Shown here piece after piece: positions 54,927 through 64,000 of a stretch of DNA of 64,000 nucleotides; the first letter of the stretch is position 1; each line of letters starts with the position of its first letter. Source of the stretch: Bufo bufo. Its lineage: Eukaryota > Chordata > Amphibia > Anura > Bufonidae. The position numbers and the translations under genes were made by a program. The notes beneath the pieces were generated by a model. It was given only the letters and a program-made list of their open reading frames with translations. It did not search any database and was not told the DNA's origin. The stretch lies in the NCBI RefSeq assembly GCF_905171765.1, contig NC_053389.1, positions 780,400,772 through 780,464,771 on the forward strand, written 5' to 3'.

Positions 54927-55561
54927 AGTCCTGCAGTCACAAATTTTTCCTTACCTCTGCTCCCCACCGATCCAGAGATCCACGAGGTCTTCCTACGGGT
55001 GGGCCCATCAGCATAGAAGACTGTTCAGGTCCTGGGCAGTGGCTGCCATGATTGGCCTGTATCTGTATTTTTGCACATCATGTGTAAGATTTTCAACATT
55101 CGCCCTGAGGCTCACTTTAATGACCAAGTGAATTTTTTGTTGTTGTTACCAGCCCGTATTACCTCAACCATAGCTATCGTAACTTATTTTTATGATTTTG
55201 TGGCTATTTGGGGCTTTGTAGTTGTAAACAGTTTAGATACTGTTTTATATTACAAAGCTAATTTGTACCTTGAGGGTGCAACCCTAACATAACTTTATTA
55301 TCATGTATATATGTAGCAAGCCCCGGAAGAGCTGCAGCAGAGGATGAGAGTAGTAGTGGCCCTGATGATGATGTGTCATGGTGTGCTCAGGGCCTCGCTC
55401 CCTGGGGTCGGTGCAGTGAAGGAGGGGGCACCCTGTATTCCCTCAGGGAACTCCCTGTAGTTAGGGCTCCTGCCTGATGGCAGTTTGGGGGTGCCCTTGA
55501 TGTTACTGTCCGTGTGAGTGCTAAGCAGGGCTTGAAATGGTGCAGTGGCCATTGTGTGGTG
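54927..55561. other. Intergenic with a fragment of an LTR-like repeat
   Basis: 55310-55510 contains GTAGCAAGCCCCGG and GGGGGTGCCCTTGATGTTA, resembling parts of the LTR-like family at 2128 and 59202 but incomplete. 54927-55309 holds nothing recognised. Confidence 0.35.
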
Positions 55562-55564
55562 TTA

Positions 55565-56375
55565 GGCTGGTTTCACACGGGCGTTGCGGGAAAATGTGCG
55601 GGTGCGTTGCGGGAACACCCGCGATTTTTCCGCGCGAGTGCAAAACATTGTAATGCGTTTTGCACGCGCGTGAGAAAAATCGCGCATGTTTGGTACCCAA
55701 ACCCGAACTTCTTCACAGAAGTTCGGGCTTGGGATCGGTGTTCTGTAGATTGTATTATTTTCCCTTATAACATGGTTATAAGGGAAAATAATAGCATTCT
55801 GAATACAGAATGCAAAGTAAAACAGCGCTGGAGGGGTTACATTTTTTTAAAAAAATTTTTAACTCACCTTAGTCCACTTGATCGCGGCCTGGCATCTACT
55901 TCTGTCTCCTTTGTTGAATAGGACCTGTGGTGAGCATTAATTACAGGTAAAGGACCTTTGGTGACGTCACTCCGGTCATCACATGATCCATCACCATGGT
56001 AAAAGATCATGTGACGTACCATGTGATGACCGGAGTGACGTCATCAAAGGTCCTGTAACTGTATTTAATGCTCACCACAGGTCCTATTCAACAAAGGAGA
56101 CAGAAGGAGATGCCGGGCCGCGATCAAGTGGACTAAGGTGAGTTAAATTTTTTTTTTAATTTTTTTAACCCCTTCCGTCCTATTTTACTTTTCATTCTGT
56201 ATTCAGAATGCTATTATTTTCCCTTATAACCATGTTATAAGGGAAAATAATAATGATCGGGTCTCCATCCCGGCCGTCTCCTAGCAACCGTGCGTGAAAA
56301 TCGCACCTCATCCGCACTTGCTTGCGGATGCTTGCGATTTTCACGCAACCCCATTCACTTCTATGGGGCCTGCGT
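55565..56375. mobile_element. Palindromic TWA-target element
   Basis: TTA followed by GGCTGGTTTCACACGGG at the left end. It then has the same parts as 48467-49318: GCGTTTTGCACGCGCGTGAG, AACTTCTTCACAGAAGTTCG, and a long imperfect palindrome around 56000 including GGACCTGTGGTGAGCATTAA and its inverse. The right end lacks the matching terminal repeat. Confidence 0.6.
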
Positions 56376-56518
56376 TGCTGTGCACCAAATAGGGGTTGTA
56401 GTACATCCATGAATTATCTGTACACAGGGCAAATTCTTCCCAGATGTTCAAGCATGAGCTGAGCAGATGTTTACAGCAATGACCCTCAGATTACTCTTTC
56501 TCTTGCTACAGTCTCTAA

Positions 56519-56879
56519 GGCTACTTTCACACTTGTAGTAGCAGGGTACAGCAGGCTGTTCTGGTGGGGGAACAGCCTGCCGGATCCGTGCTAACGCTAG
56601 CCCACCGTGCCGCCGGAAGTCCACTCTGGCCCCATTTACTATAATAGGGACAGGCTGGAGGTCCGGAAAAAATGACAGCACAGTGCGTTTTTTCTTTACG
56701 GCCGCCTATCGGATTGTTTGCAGTGCTGCGTTCGGACCTCTGGCCTGCACCCATTATATTGAATAGCGCCGGAGCGGACTTCCGGCGGCACAGTGGGCTA
56801 GCATTAGCACGGATCCGGCAGGCTGTTCCTCCGCCGGAACAGCCTGCAGGACCCTGCTACCGCAAGTGTGAAAGTAGCC
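56519..56879. mobile_element. MITE with GGCTACTTTCACACTTG ends and TAA duplication
   Basis: 361 bp with inverted ends GGCTACTTTCACACTTG and CAAGTGTGAAAGTAGCC (one mismatch region at G/T), flanked by TAA at 56516-56518 and 56880-56882. Internal arms share CCGCCGGAAGTCC. Non-coding, TWA target. Confidence 0.85.
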
Positions 56880-56882
56880 TAA

Positions 56883-57843
56883 TACTAGGATCTCTGATTA
56901 GCAAACGTAATCTGTCCCAATGTCCGTTATTCACACGTAGGCATGCTTTTACAATAATACAACTGGCCAAATTGTACCTGAAGTGTTCAGGGTGTCTGAA
57001 CTTGTTATCCCTCCACTGCTGCAGGGCTTGAGAATGCTGTATGCTGATCACCTTGCTGACTAAACTGTTGTAGCCCTTGAATCCACAAATATAGGGTGCA
57101 TAGGGTGTCATAACTTGTTTCCCCAAAGCAGCAGCAAAGTCGGTTTACGTTTGTTACCTTGCTGACTTGCACACTGTAGCCATGAAACTTCTCCAAAATA
57201 GGACAGGCTGGTATTAAACACTTGAAAAGCTCATTTAACATCCAGGAATCATCTAAGGGGATAAATGACTGAGGTTGGCGTCATCTTGTTACAGCCTATA
57301 TGCCCGTGTCATTACTGCTATGGTGATGGTCCTTAGCTGCCTGCTTCCAGCCACATAAATGTACAGCCCATGGCACCAAAGGAGTTAATTTATATGATTC
57401 TTTTTAATTGTTGCCAAATGCATCAAAAATAATTCTGATTTGTTTTGTTTCCTTCAAAATGTATGATCTCATTTTCCATGTGACATACTCAGACACCTTC
57501 TGATAGGAAGTAAATTGGGAAAAGATCTCAGGAGATGCAGTCGCCTACAAAGAGGACAGAAATGGAAAAACATAAAAACTAATGGACTAAAATGTGGCGT
57601 GAAGGACTGTTATAAACTGGGGAGTCGGCTAATACTGACTGGCATTTTCTTATCTATTATAAGCAGTAAGATTCTCATCTTCACCACTAGTGGTCGCCCT
57701 GCACCTTCATTGGTTGCTTGAAGCTACTTCTCCACCTGGATTCTGGCAGACTTTAGGCACAAACCAGGAACAGTTCTGCTCACAATGTGTTAAAAGGGGC
57801 TCTCCGATACCCTACCCCACAGAATTTTTTTTATTATGGTCCC
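56883..57843. other. Intergenic, nothing recognised
   Basis: No coding region, RNA gene or complete repeat is supported. Two loosely similar phrases on GCTGACTAAACTGT and GCTGACTTGCACACTGT about 100 bp apart hint at an old tandem repeat. Confidence 0.35.
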
Positions 57844-57846
57844 TTA

Positions 57847-58320
57847 GGCTACTTTCACACTTGCGGCAGAGTTATCCGGCAAGCAGTTCCGTCGCCGGAT
57901 TCGGCAAAACGTATGCCAACTGACGGCATTTGTCTTAAAAATGCCTGATCTGTCTTTCCGGTGTCATCTGGCAAAATGGATCCGGCATTTATTGTCTTCA
58001 CCATTTATTTTCTTCACCGGAAGGACGATCCGGCATTTTGAATGCCGGATACGGCACTTACACATTCCTATAGAAAAACTTGCCGGCGTTCAGGCAAGTC
58101 TTCAGTTGTTTTGGCCGGAGATAAAACCGTAGCATGCTGCGGTTTTAATCTTTTGCCTGATCAGTCAAAATGACTGAACTGAAGACGTCCTGATGCATCC
58201 TGAACGGATTGCTCTCCATTCAGAATGCATGGGGATATGCCTGATCAGTTATTTTCCGGTATTGAGCCCTTTTGACGGAACTCAGTGCCGGAAAAGAATA
58301 ACGCTAGTGTGAAAGTACCC
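57847..58320. mobile_element. MITE, second member of the TTTCACACTTG family
   Basis: 474 bp with ends GGCTACTTTCACACTTG and CTAGTGTGAAAGTACCC. Flanks are TTA on the left and TAA on the right. The body repeats CCGGCATTT and CCGGAT phrases. Non-coding. Confidence 0.75.
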
Positions 58321-58339
58321 TAACCCTAGTGTGAAAGTA

Positions 58340-58595
58340 CTCCCTCAGTGCGCCTGCGCCGATGACATCTTCTCTTTCGGTGATGTCATCGGCGCAGGCG
58401 CACTGAGGGAGTTCTGAGGAGACGAGCCTCCTCATCTCAGAGCGCCTGCGCCGAATGAACAGAGGCGCGCGATTTTTGAAATACTGACAGGGCCGGCCGG
58501 AGGAGGAGATCCCGGCTGGCCCTGTCAATCAACACGGCGAGGGGGCGGTTTTCTGCTGCGGCTACCAGCAAGTAGACGCCCTACTTGCTGGTAGA
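58340..58595. repeat. Hairpin cluster with a 30-bp perfect stem
   Basis: 58340-58369 pairs perfectly with 58382-58411 (loop of 12). It is followed by GACAGGGCCGGC pairing with GGCTGGCCCTGTC (58489-58529) and a 13-bp perfect stem TACCAGCAAGTAG (58562-58574 with 58580-58592). Non-coding. Confidence 0.8.
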
Positions 58596-58779
58596 GACCG
58601 GATTTACATATTATAAAACTTCGTTTTCTAAAGAAACGGCCGCATGAAAGTAAGTGATAAGATTATATTCTCCTATATCGCGCAATAATGAATGTAACTA
58701 TCCAAAAAAAAAAAAAGGACCTTTGTGGGGTGACAGAAGCCCTTTAAGTGGCCATAACTTTAACTTCTGTGGGGGTCAG

Positions 58780-59201
58780 GCAACCCTTTTAAGCACAGGT
58801 GTCACTTCAACAGGCTGAGAGTCCTTTAGGTGTTTATTTGCAAACTTTCATGTGTCTTTTACTGAGGAGAGGCTTCTTTCTGGCCACTCTGCCATAAAAC
58901 CCAGATTGGTGGAGGCTGCAGGGAAGGTTGACCTTCTGGAAGTTTCTCCCAGAGCTCAGGCAGAGTGACCATTGGGTTCTTAGTCACCTCTATTACCAAG
59001 GCCCTTCTCCCCCGATTAGTTTCTTGGGGCGGTCAGTTCTAGGAAGAATCTTGGTTGTTCCAAACGTCTGCCATTTAAGAATTATGGAGGCTACTGTGCT
59101 CTTAGGAACTTTCAGTACAGCAGAAATGTTTTTGTCTTCTTCAGATCTTTGCCTCCACACAATCCTGTCTCTGTTCTCTACAGGCAGTTCTTTCCTCCTT
59201 A
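58780..59201 (-). pseudogene. Decayed DNA-transposon sequence
   Basis: It shares CTTTCTGGCCACTCTGCCATAAA with the Tc1-like transposase remnant at 22800-22840, and continues beyond the inserted LTR-like element (TTGCTTGGTTTTTGCTCTGA, 60284 onward). There is no usable open frame. It is probably a very old Tc1/mariner-type copy. Confidence 0.45.
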
Positions 59202-60279
59202 CGCAATGTGCCGGGCCGCAGGGGAGAACGCGTGAGGGTCACAGTGGGCCAAAGGTTACAACAGTTCATCAGGTACTCACGGTTAGCAGATGCCTCCCTG
59301 GGCCAGCAGTGCAGTGAAGGGGAGAACAGCACCAGATTCTCCGGGGCACACTCTATTACAGGGGACACCGGCCAGGTGGTGATCGAGGTGCCCTTGATGG
59401 TGATTGGGTTTCTGAGTGCTTGTGCGGCTGGGCGCCTGACTTAAGTAATGTCGTGACGCCAGCACCTTGATGATGCAAAATGATGAGAGTGGTTGTAGTA
59501 TGGAGATAGAAGAGTGAGGCTGGATCTGAATCCAACTCAGAACTTTACTGTAACCAGGATCTTGACAGCAATTTACATCCAGTTATGAAACAGTCTCTTA
59601 TAAACATGCAGGTTGGATGTGGTAAATCCCAGTAACAGGCTGTACTTGTAGTTATGTCTCAGGCTATCGTAGGTAGTTGTGTACTCACTGATATTCAGCT
59701 CTTTGCCTTGCTTCAGTGTCAGTTGAGGTAGTTCAAGTCTTTATCTTCTACTCACAAGTGATGCAACAGAAGTCCTATATGTCCTTGAAATAACGGTGAG
59801 GCTCCCAGAAGCTAATAAATCCTTCACCTTGATACAAAGACGCCTAGAGCCTAGAATAATGGCTTTGTCCTTCCTTTGTCTTTCCACAATAAACTTAGCA
59901 AAATCCACTTGACACTCCAGAAGAGTAGACGGTAGAATAAGACTTCACCTCTGCCTATTTTCCTTGCTTGACACTGAGATATAAATTGGCTCCTCTGGGC
60001 CGTGGAGCCCAAGAGAGAGCTGAGAGGAGAGGGGTCCTTCTCCTTCCCCCTTGCTCCTCACTCCATCTCCTTCTTCCTCCAAACTCTAACTCCCACCCTC
60101 TAACTAGGCCTGAACTGTGCTATATATACTGTGGTGCTACCCCCATCTAGTGGTGGAATGTGTGGAATGCACCTAACAGCCTGGTAACAGGGATTTCACA
60201 TAGGAATGAAATACAGCATGATATAACATATGACATAACAATGTTTTGCAGTGCCCACGTAAACGAGTGGGACGCTACA
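59202..60279 (-). mobile_element. LTR-like element with 4-bp CTTA duplication
   Basis: Read on the - strand it begins TGTAGCGTCCCACTCG and contains TATATATA and GCTGGCGTCACGACA. It is 1078 bp and flanked by CTTA on both sides (59198-59201, 60280-60283). Same family as 2128-3144 and 24410-25519. No internal genes; a solo LTR is the simplest reading. Confidence 0.65.
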
Positions 60280-60283
60280 CTTA

Positions 60284-60534
60284 TTGCTTGGTTTTTGCTC
60301 TGATGTACATTGTCAGCCGTGATACATGGCAATACATAGCATATACGCCCACCTATTACACAATTCAACCCAAACATGATATTAATGTTTAACTAAATAC
60401 ACAGACTAGAGAGTGGAGGTAAAAATTGGCCATGGCCTGTTTATTAAACCAAACTTTACTAATGAGCCTAGTCATAAACTCTGACTCAATTAAACCATAA
60501 ATATATACATCAGAGTCCTTCCCATCACGGGATG
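60284..60534. other. Old transposon flank and intergenic sequence
   Basis: The first 50 bp continue the decayed transposon interrupted at 59201. The rest shows nothing recognisable. Confidence 0.35.
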
Positions 60535-61255
60535 ACTATCCTAAACACCTTCAGGACCCTGCCATTTTTCACCTTAAGGACCAGGCCATTTTTTGCAAAT
60601 CTGACATGTGTCACTTTATGTGATGATAACTTTAAAACGCTTTTACTTATCCAGGCCATTCTGAGACTGTTTTCTCGGCACATATTGTACTTCATGACAG
60701 TGGTAAATTTGAGTCAAAATATTTCATTTTTATTTATAAAAAAAGAAATTACTAAAAATTTGGAAAAATTTGCAATTTTCTAAATTTTTATTTCTCTGCT
60801 TTTAAAACAGATAGTGATACCTCCTTAAAATAGTTACTACTTTACATTTCATATATGTCTACTTCATGTCTGGATCATTTTTTAAATGACATTTTCTTTT
60901 TTTGGGACGTTAGAAGGCTTAGAAGTTTAGAAGCAAATCTTGAAATTTTACAGAAAATTTCCAAAACCCACTTTTTAAGGACCAGTTCAGGTCTGAAGTC
61001 ACTTTTTGAGTCTTACATAATAGAAACCACCCATAAATGGGCCCATTTTAGAAACTACACCCTTCAAGGTATTCAAAACAGATTTTACAAATTTTCTTAA
61101 CCCTTTAGGTGTTCCACAAGAATTACCGTAAAGGAAAATGTAGATGAAATTTCAGAATTTCACTTTTTTGGCAGATTTTCCATTTTAATCCATTGCAGCT
61201 CCTGCACCCGCCCGATCAGCCCGCCATACATGTATGGTTCTGGTCCTTAAGAGGT
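60535..61255. repeat. A/T-rich interspersed repeat, unassigned
   Basis: It contains CCATTTTTCACCTTAAGGACCAGGCC and similar phrases, TTTTTAAGGACCAG and CCCATTTTAGAAACTACACC, which suggest an old repeat with internal duplication. The short frames are low in complexity. The family is not recognised. Confidence 0.4.
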
Positions 61256-61959
61256 TAAACCACCCTTCACAAAACCATGGCCAAATCCAACAGAAATGGG
61301 GTGGGTGGGAGGGGGCACAAGGCCGCAACATAACAAAATGTGAAAAAATGGAAAGGACTTTCCAAATGCGTTATATATACGGTGCATATGAAGCACAGTA
61401 ACGGACACGGCGATAGGTTGATTGAGTCCTTGGCAGTTAAGAGGTTAACGAAGCAGAAAACTGCAATATCCGCATTTACAAGCCGGGCATGAAAGGCGGC
61501 ATCGGCGCTACGCTTGCCATTGATCACTTCCCCTTTCAGAATACATGATCAGGCTTTTGGATTGCAGATGTTGATCTTCTTCTGCACCCTCAGCATGGAC
61601 AAATCGATTGGACTACTATTGCCTAATTAACCCTTTCATCCTGAGGTCGCCTGGCATTTAAACCATCCATAATTAAAGAGACGCTTCTAATAAATTCCTC
61701 CATCCGTTTTACTCGGTGGATCACATTCGACACTAACTGCTGAAAACGCGTGGTTAAGTGCCTCATTTCCAGGAACAAGTCCTTGGCTTGTTTTTTTTTT
61801 CTGTCCCATCAGCTGCCCTGCCGATTAATATTGTATAAGCAGCAGGAGCGCTGACTCCTCACTGCAGCATCACCAACGCCCTGTCTGAAGAGCTGGCACT
61901 CCACCCTGCTGTGCAGCGTACAGGGCTGATCTCTTGCCCATCTCTTACCTAGCTGACAC
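61256..61959. other. Intergenic, nothing recognised
   Basis: No gene or full repeat was found. A GGGGTGGGTGGGAGGGGGC run near 61298-61317 is the only compositional oddity. Confidence 0.35.
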
Positions 61960-61963
61960 TTAA

Positions 61964-62358
61964 AGGGGGTAGCCTATGATTAATGTAAAAAAAAAAAAAT
62001 CAGACATCATACAGTACATGACATACCTCACATGGATCCAGAGATCTCTTCCGTGTGCTCTGTTAGATTTATATCAAGCTGAAAGCTCAAAGGGTGTGTC
62101 CTTTCTGCTGCAGCTCAGAAGACGTCTCAGAAGACAACCCAGGAGGCAGTGAAAGGATGAAACTGAGCATTTGCGGCCTTCTCAGTGAGCCAGACAAAGA
62201 AATAAGAAAAAAATCAAACAGCAGGTGGCGCTATACAGACACATTTTATTGAATAACGCAGTGGCTAGACAAAAAAATTAATTACATGCAATTACAAAAG
62301 TATTCAGGCTCCAGGGCCTGGTTTGAAAACTTTAGAATATTTTTTGTGGGTCAACCCC
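61964..62358. mobile_element. TTAA-target MITE
   Basis: 395 bp, starting AGGGGGTAGCCTATGATT and ending GTGGGTCAACCCC, flanked by TTAA at 61960-61963 and 62359-62362. The terminal match is short. Non-coding; T2/Kolobok-like by target and AGGGG start. Confidence 0.7.
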
Positions 62359-62558
62359 TTAAATGCATGCTACATTCTGCAAAGTTATAGAAAACCTGCC
62401 CAGGCAGTCAAACAGGTAGCCATCATAGCCATAGGCTCTATGTTATAGGTATAATTGGGGTGAACTTTATACAACTGCAGCATATGGACTGCAAATATAT
62501 TCTTTATTATTGGAATGCTGTTTCATTAAATGGACTGATTAAGGATCTGGTTTTGCAC

Positions 62559-62616
<58 letters not shown>
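62559..62616. repeat. (TG)n(TA)n compound microsatellite
   Basis: About nine TG repeats run directly into about twenty TA repeats. Likely variable in length. Confidence 0.95.
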
Positions 62617-62619
<3 letters not shown>

Positions 62620-63208
62620 GCATATATTATATTATGCTGTGTCATCACCCTGTCTGTAGTTTTATTTGTAAGGATTTGTATTGCAGTACTGCCTGCTATC
62701 ACTAGATGTCACTGTTGTATAGTTGTTTTCCAGGAAGAGAGTAGGCTGTGGCTGAAGCCACATGGTGTGCAGTGTTTCTCTGAGAGACAAGAACTAGGTA
62801 CAGTTCTGCAAAAAGACAAAGGGGAAACTCAGAGGAGTCTGCCAAGAATTCTGTCATTGCTGAGGGACATGATAGAGATGAAGTGGTGCAGTGGGATAAC
62901 AACTCTGAGAACAGAGGCTGATGTGTGAATGGCAGACAATTTAGGGTTTTGCCCCACTCCATTCAGGCACCTCTTGGACTGGGTGGTTGGTGAGATGGTG
63001 GGCTACTGTATTTGCTGCTGCCTCTGCCATCTTAGGAGGGGGCATCAGCATTGGCTCTGCCAGAGACACATACAGTATCAAGGTGTTCACAGGTGGTCAT
63101 GGGCCACAGGGATGGTGTTCAGGGTAATTGGAAGTGGTTGCTGTTTCGGAGCTGTTGTTGGGTGTGTAACAAGTAGTCCCCGGGACTATTACATCAGGCG
63201 TGAAGCCC
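62617..63208. other. Intergenic, nothing recognised
   Basis: No gene is supported. A 122-codon frame overlapping the microsatellite looks accidental, because it begins in repeat sequence and has no recognisable domain. Confidence 0.35.
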
Positions 63209-63211
63209 TTA

Positions 63212-63759
63212 GGGTCCATTCACACGTCGGTGGCGTATTGCGGATCCACAATTTGCGGATCCGCAATACACCCGGCCGGCACCCCCCATAGAACTTCCGC
63301 GTCCCGGAAGTTCGGGGCCGAAGCCCGGAAGTTCGGGGCTGCTCTCCGGAAATGCGGATGCGGAGAGCACATAGTGTGCTCTCAGCATCCTGTTCTGCTT
63401 CACTTGAGAATGAATGGGTCCGCACCCGTTCCCGATATTGCGGAACCAGGCTCGGACTGGCCCACAGGGGTGCAGGGGAATCCCCCGGTGGGCCCCTGAG
63501 CAAGGTTGGCCCCTAGTCTCCCACCCCCTGCACAAGTGGCACATAACACATTAGATTTAGTACACTACATACATATATTCAATTTACAGCACATCAACCA
63601 GCTTATGTTCAAATAAAAAACTTGTTAGATTATTTATTATATTTGAATGTATCCGTACGGTGGGCCCCCAAAATAAATTTTACTGGTGGTCCCTAGGTAC
63701 CCCAGTCCGACACTGTGCGGAACGGATGCGGACGCATTTGCGGACTTGTGAATGGACCC
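63212..63759. mobile_element. MITE with GGGTCCATTCACAC ends and TTA duplication
   Basis: Inverted ends GGGTCCATTCACAC and GTGAATGGACCC, with TTA on both sides (63209-63211, 63760-63762). The body has TTGCGGATCC and AATGAATGGGTCCGCA phrases typical of this group. A hAT-like element sits inside it. Confidence 0.8.
63447..63715. mobile_element. Small hAT-like element with 8-bp duplication
   Basis: 269 bp with ends CAGGCTCGGACTGG and CCAGTCCGACACTG, flanked by TGCGGAAC on both sides (63439-63446, 63716-63723). It has split a TGCGGAACGGATGCGG stretch of the outer MITE. Non-coding. Confidence 0.88.
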
Positions 63760-64000
63760 TTAATGTCAGGGCCCTGAAGACCAGTGACCCTCCCTACAGT
63801 ATTTGGTATACAAAATTGGGGTGCCCTCACGTGACCATGTATTTCTTGGTCCACAAACGGTGTATCGACAAAACACGGAGAATGACTGTGTGTACACTGT
63901 AGGACATGTCCCGTATTTTGCTGCAACATGTGGACCACAGACCTATTAAAGTCAATGGGTCCTCAACTTGATGCGGTGTGCACACAGCCGGTATCTGTGT
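63760..64000. other. Window edge, part of another MITE-like repeat
   Basis: Contains GGACATGTCCCGTATTTTGC and AAAGTCAATGGGTCC, the phrases common to the TWA-target MITEs. It is cut off by the end of the window, so its limits cannot be set. Confidence 0.4.

Noticed and set aside
62460..62928. Overlapping 81- and 122-codon frames on the + strand
   Set aside because: Both run through the (TG)n(TA)n microsatellite, and no domain or splice context supports them.

Overview
This is vertebrate nuclear DNA, most likely from an anuran amphibian with a large, repeat-rich genome. Three things suggest this: a split protein-coding gene with long introns, many DNA transposons of the Tc1/mariner, hAT, TTAA-target and TWA-target types, and a chromodomain Ty3/Gypsy retrotransposon plus an endogenous retrovirus. 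The species cannot be fixed from the window.

The only host gene recognised is the 3' part of matrix metalloproteinase 21 (MMP21) on the + strand. Five exons (3868-4004, 5035-5176, 28815-29072, 46346-46518, 47768-48049) join with consistent phases and AG/GT boundaries. They encode about 329 residues: the end of the catalytic domain with the zinc site HEIGHVLGLPH, the hemopexin-like propeller and the stop codon. The 5' exons (signal peptide, propeptide, start of the catalytic domain) lie before position 1.

Almost everything else is repeats stacked inside introns of 23.6 kb (5177-28814) and 17.3 kb (29073-46345) and in the 16 kb after the gene. The first long intron is built on a 31-bp minisatellite (arrays at 5428-7373, 12900-14045, 19573-21292, 27565-28143). 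A 6.67-kb segment is tandemly duplicated almost without change (about 7190-13860 and 13860-20535). The middle array is a hybrid: its left part follows the third array and its right part follows the first, which is the footprint expected of an unequal crossover. A third, older copy of the same flank (21293-27560) carries a nest of elements: a Tc1-like element containing a foldback element containing an LTR-like element. A 290-bp near-perfect palindrome lies beside this nest.

The second long intron holds a defective endogenous retrovirus on the - strand (about 30129-43854). One of its LTRs is interrupted by a Tc1-like transposon with an intact 360-residue transposase. Its env is interrupted by a young, full-length Ty3/Gypsy element with a 1443-codon gag-pol frame, LTRs that match by eye except for one 35-bp unit, and a perfect 5-bp target duplication.

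Downstream of MMP21 are many short elements whose ends and target duplications can be read directly (TTAA, TAA/TTA, and 8-bp hAT sites). There is also an unusual 0.4-kb stretch made almost entirely of consecutive perfect hairpins (52710-53118), with a smaller relative at 58340-58592. All long open frames over the minisatellites are judged to be artefacts of repeat length. Coordinates and comparisons were made by eye.
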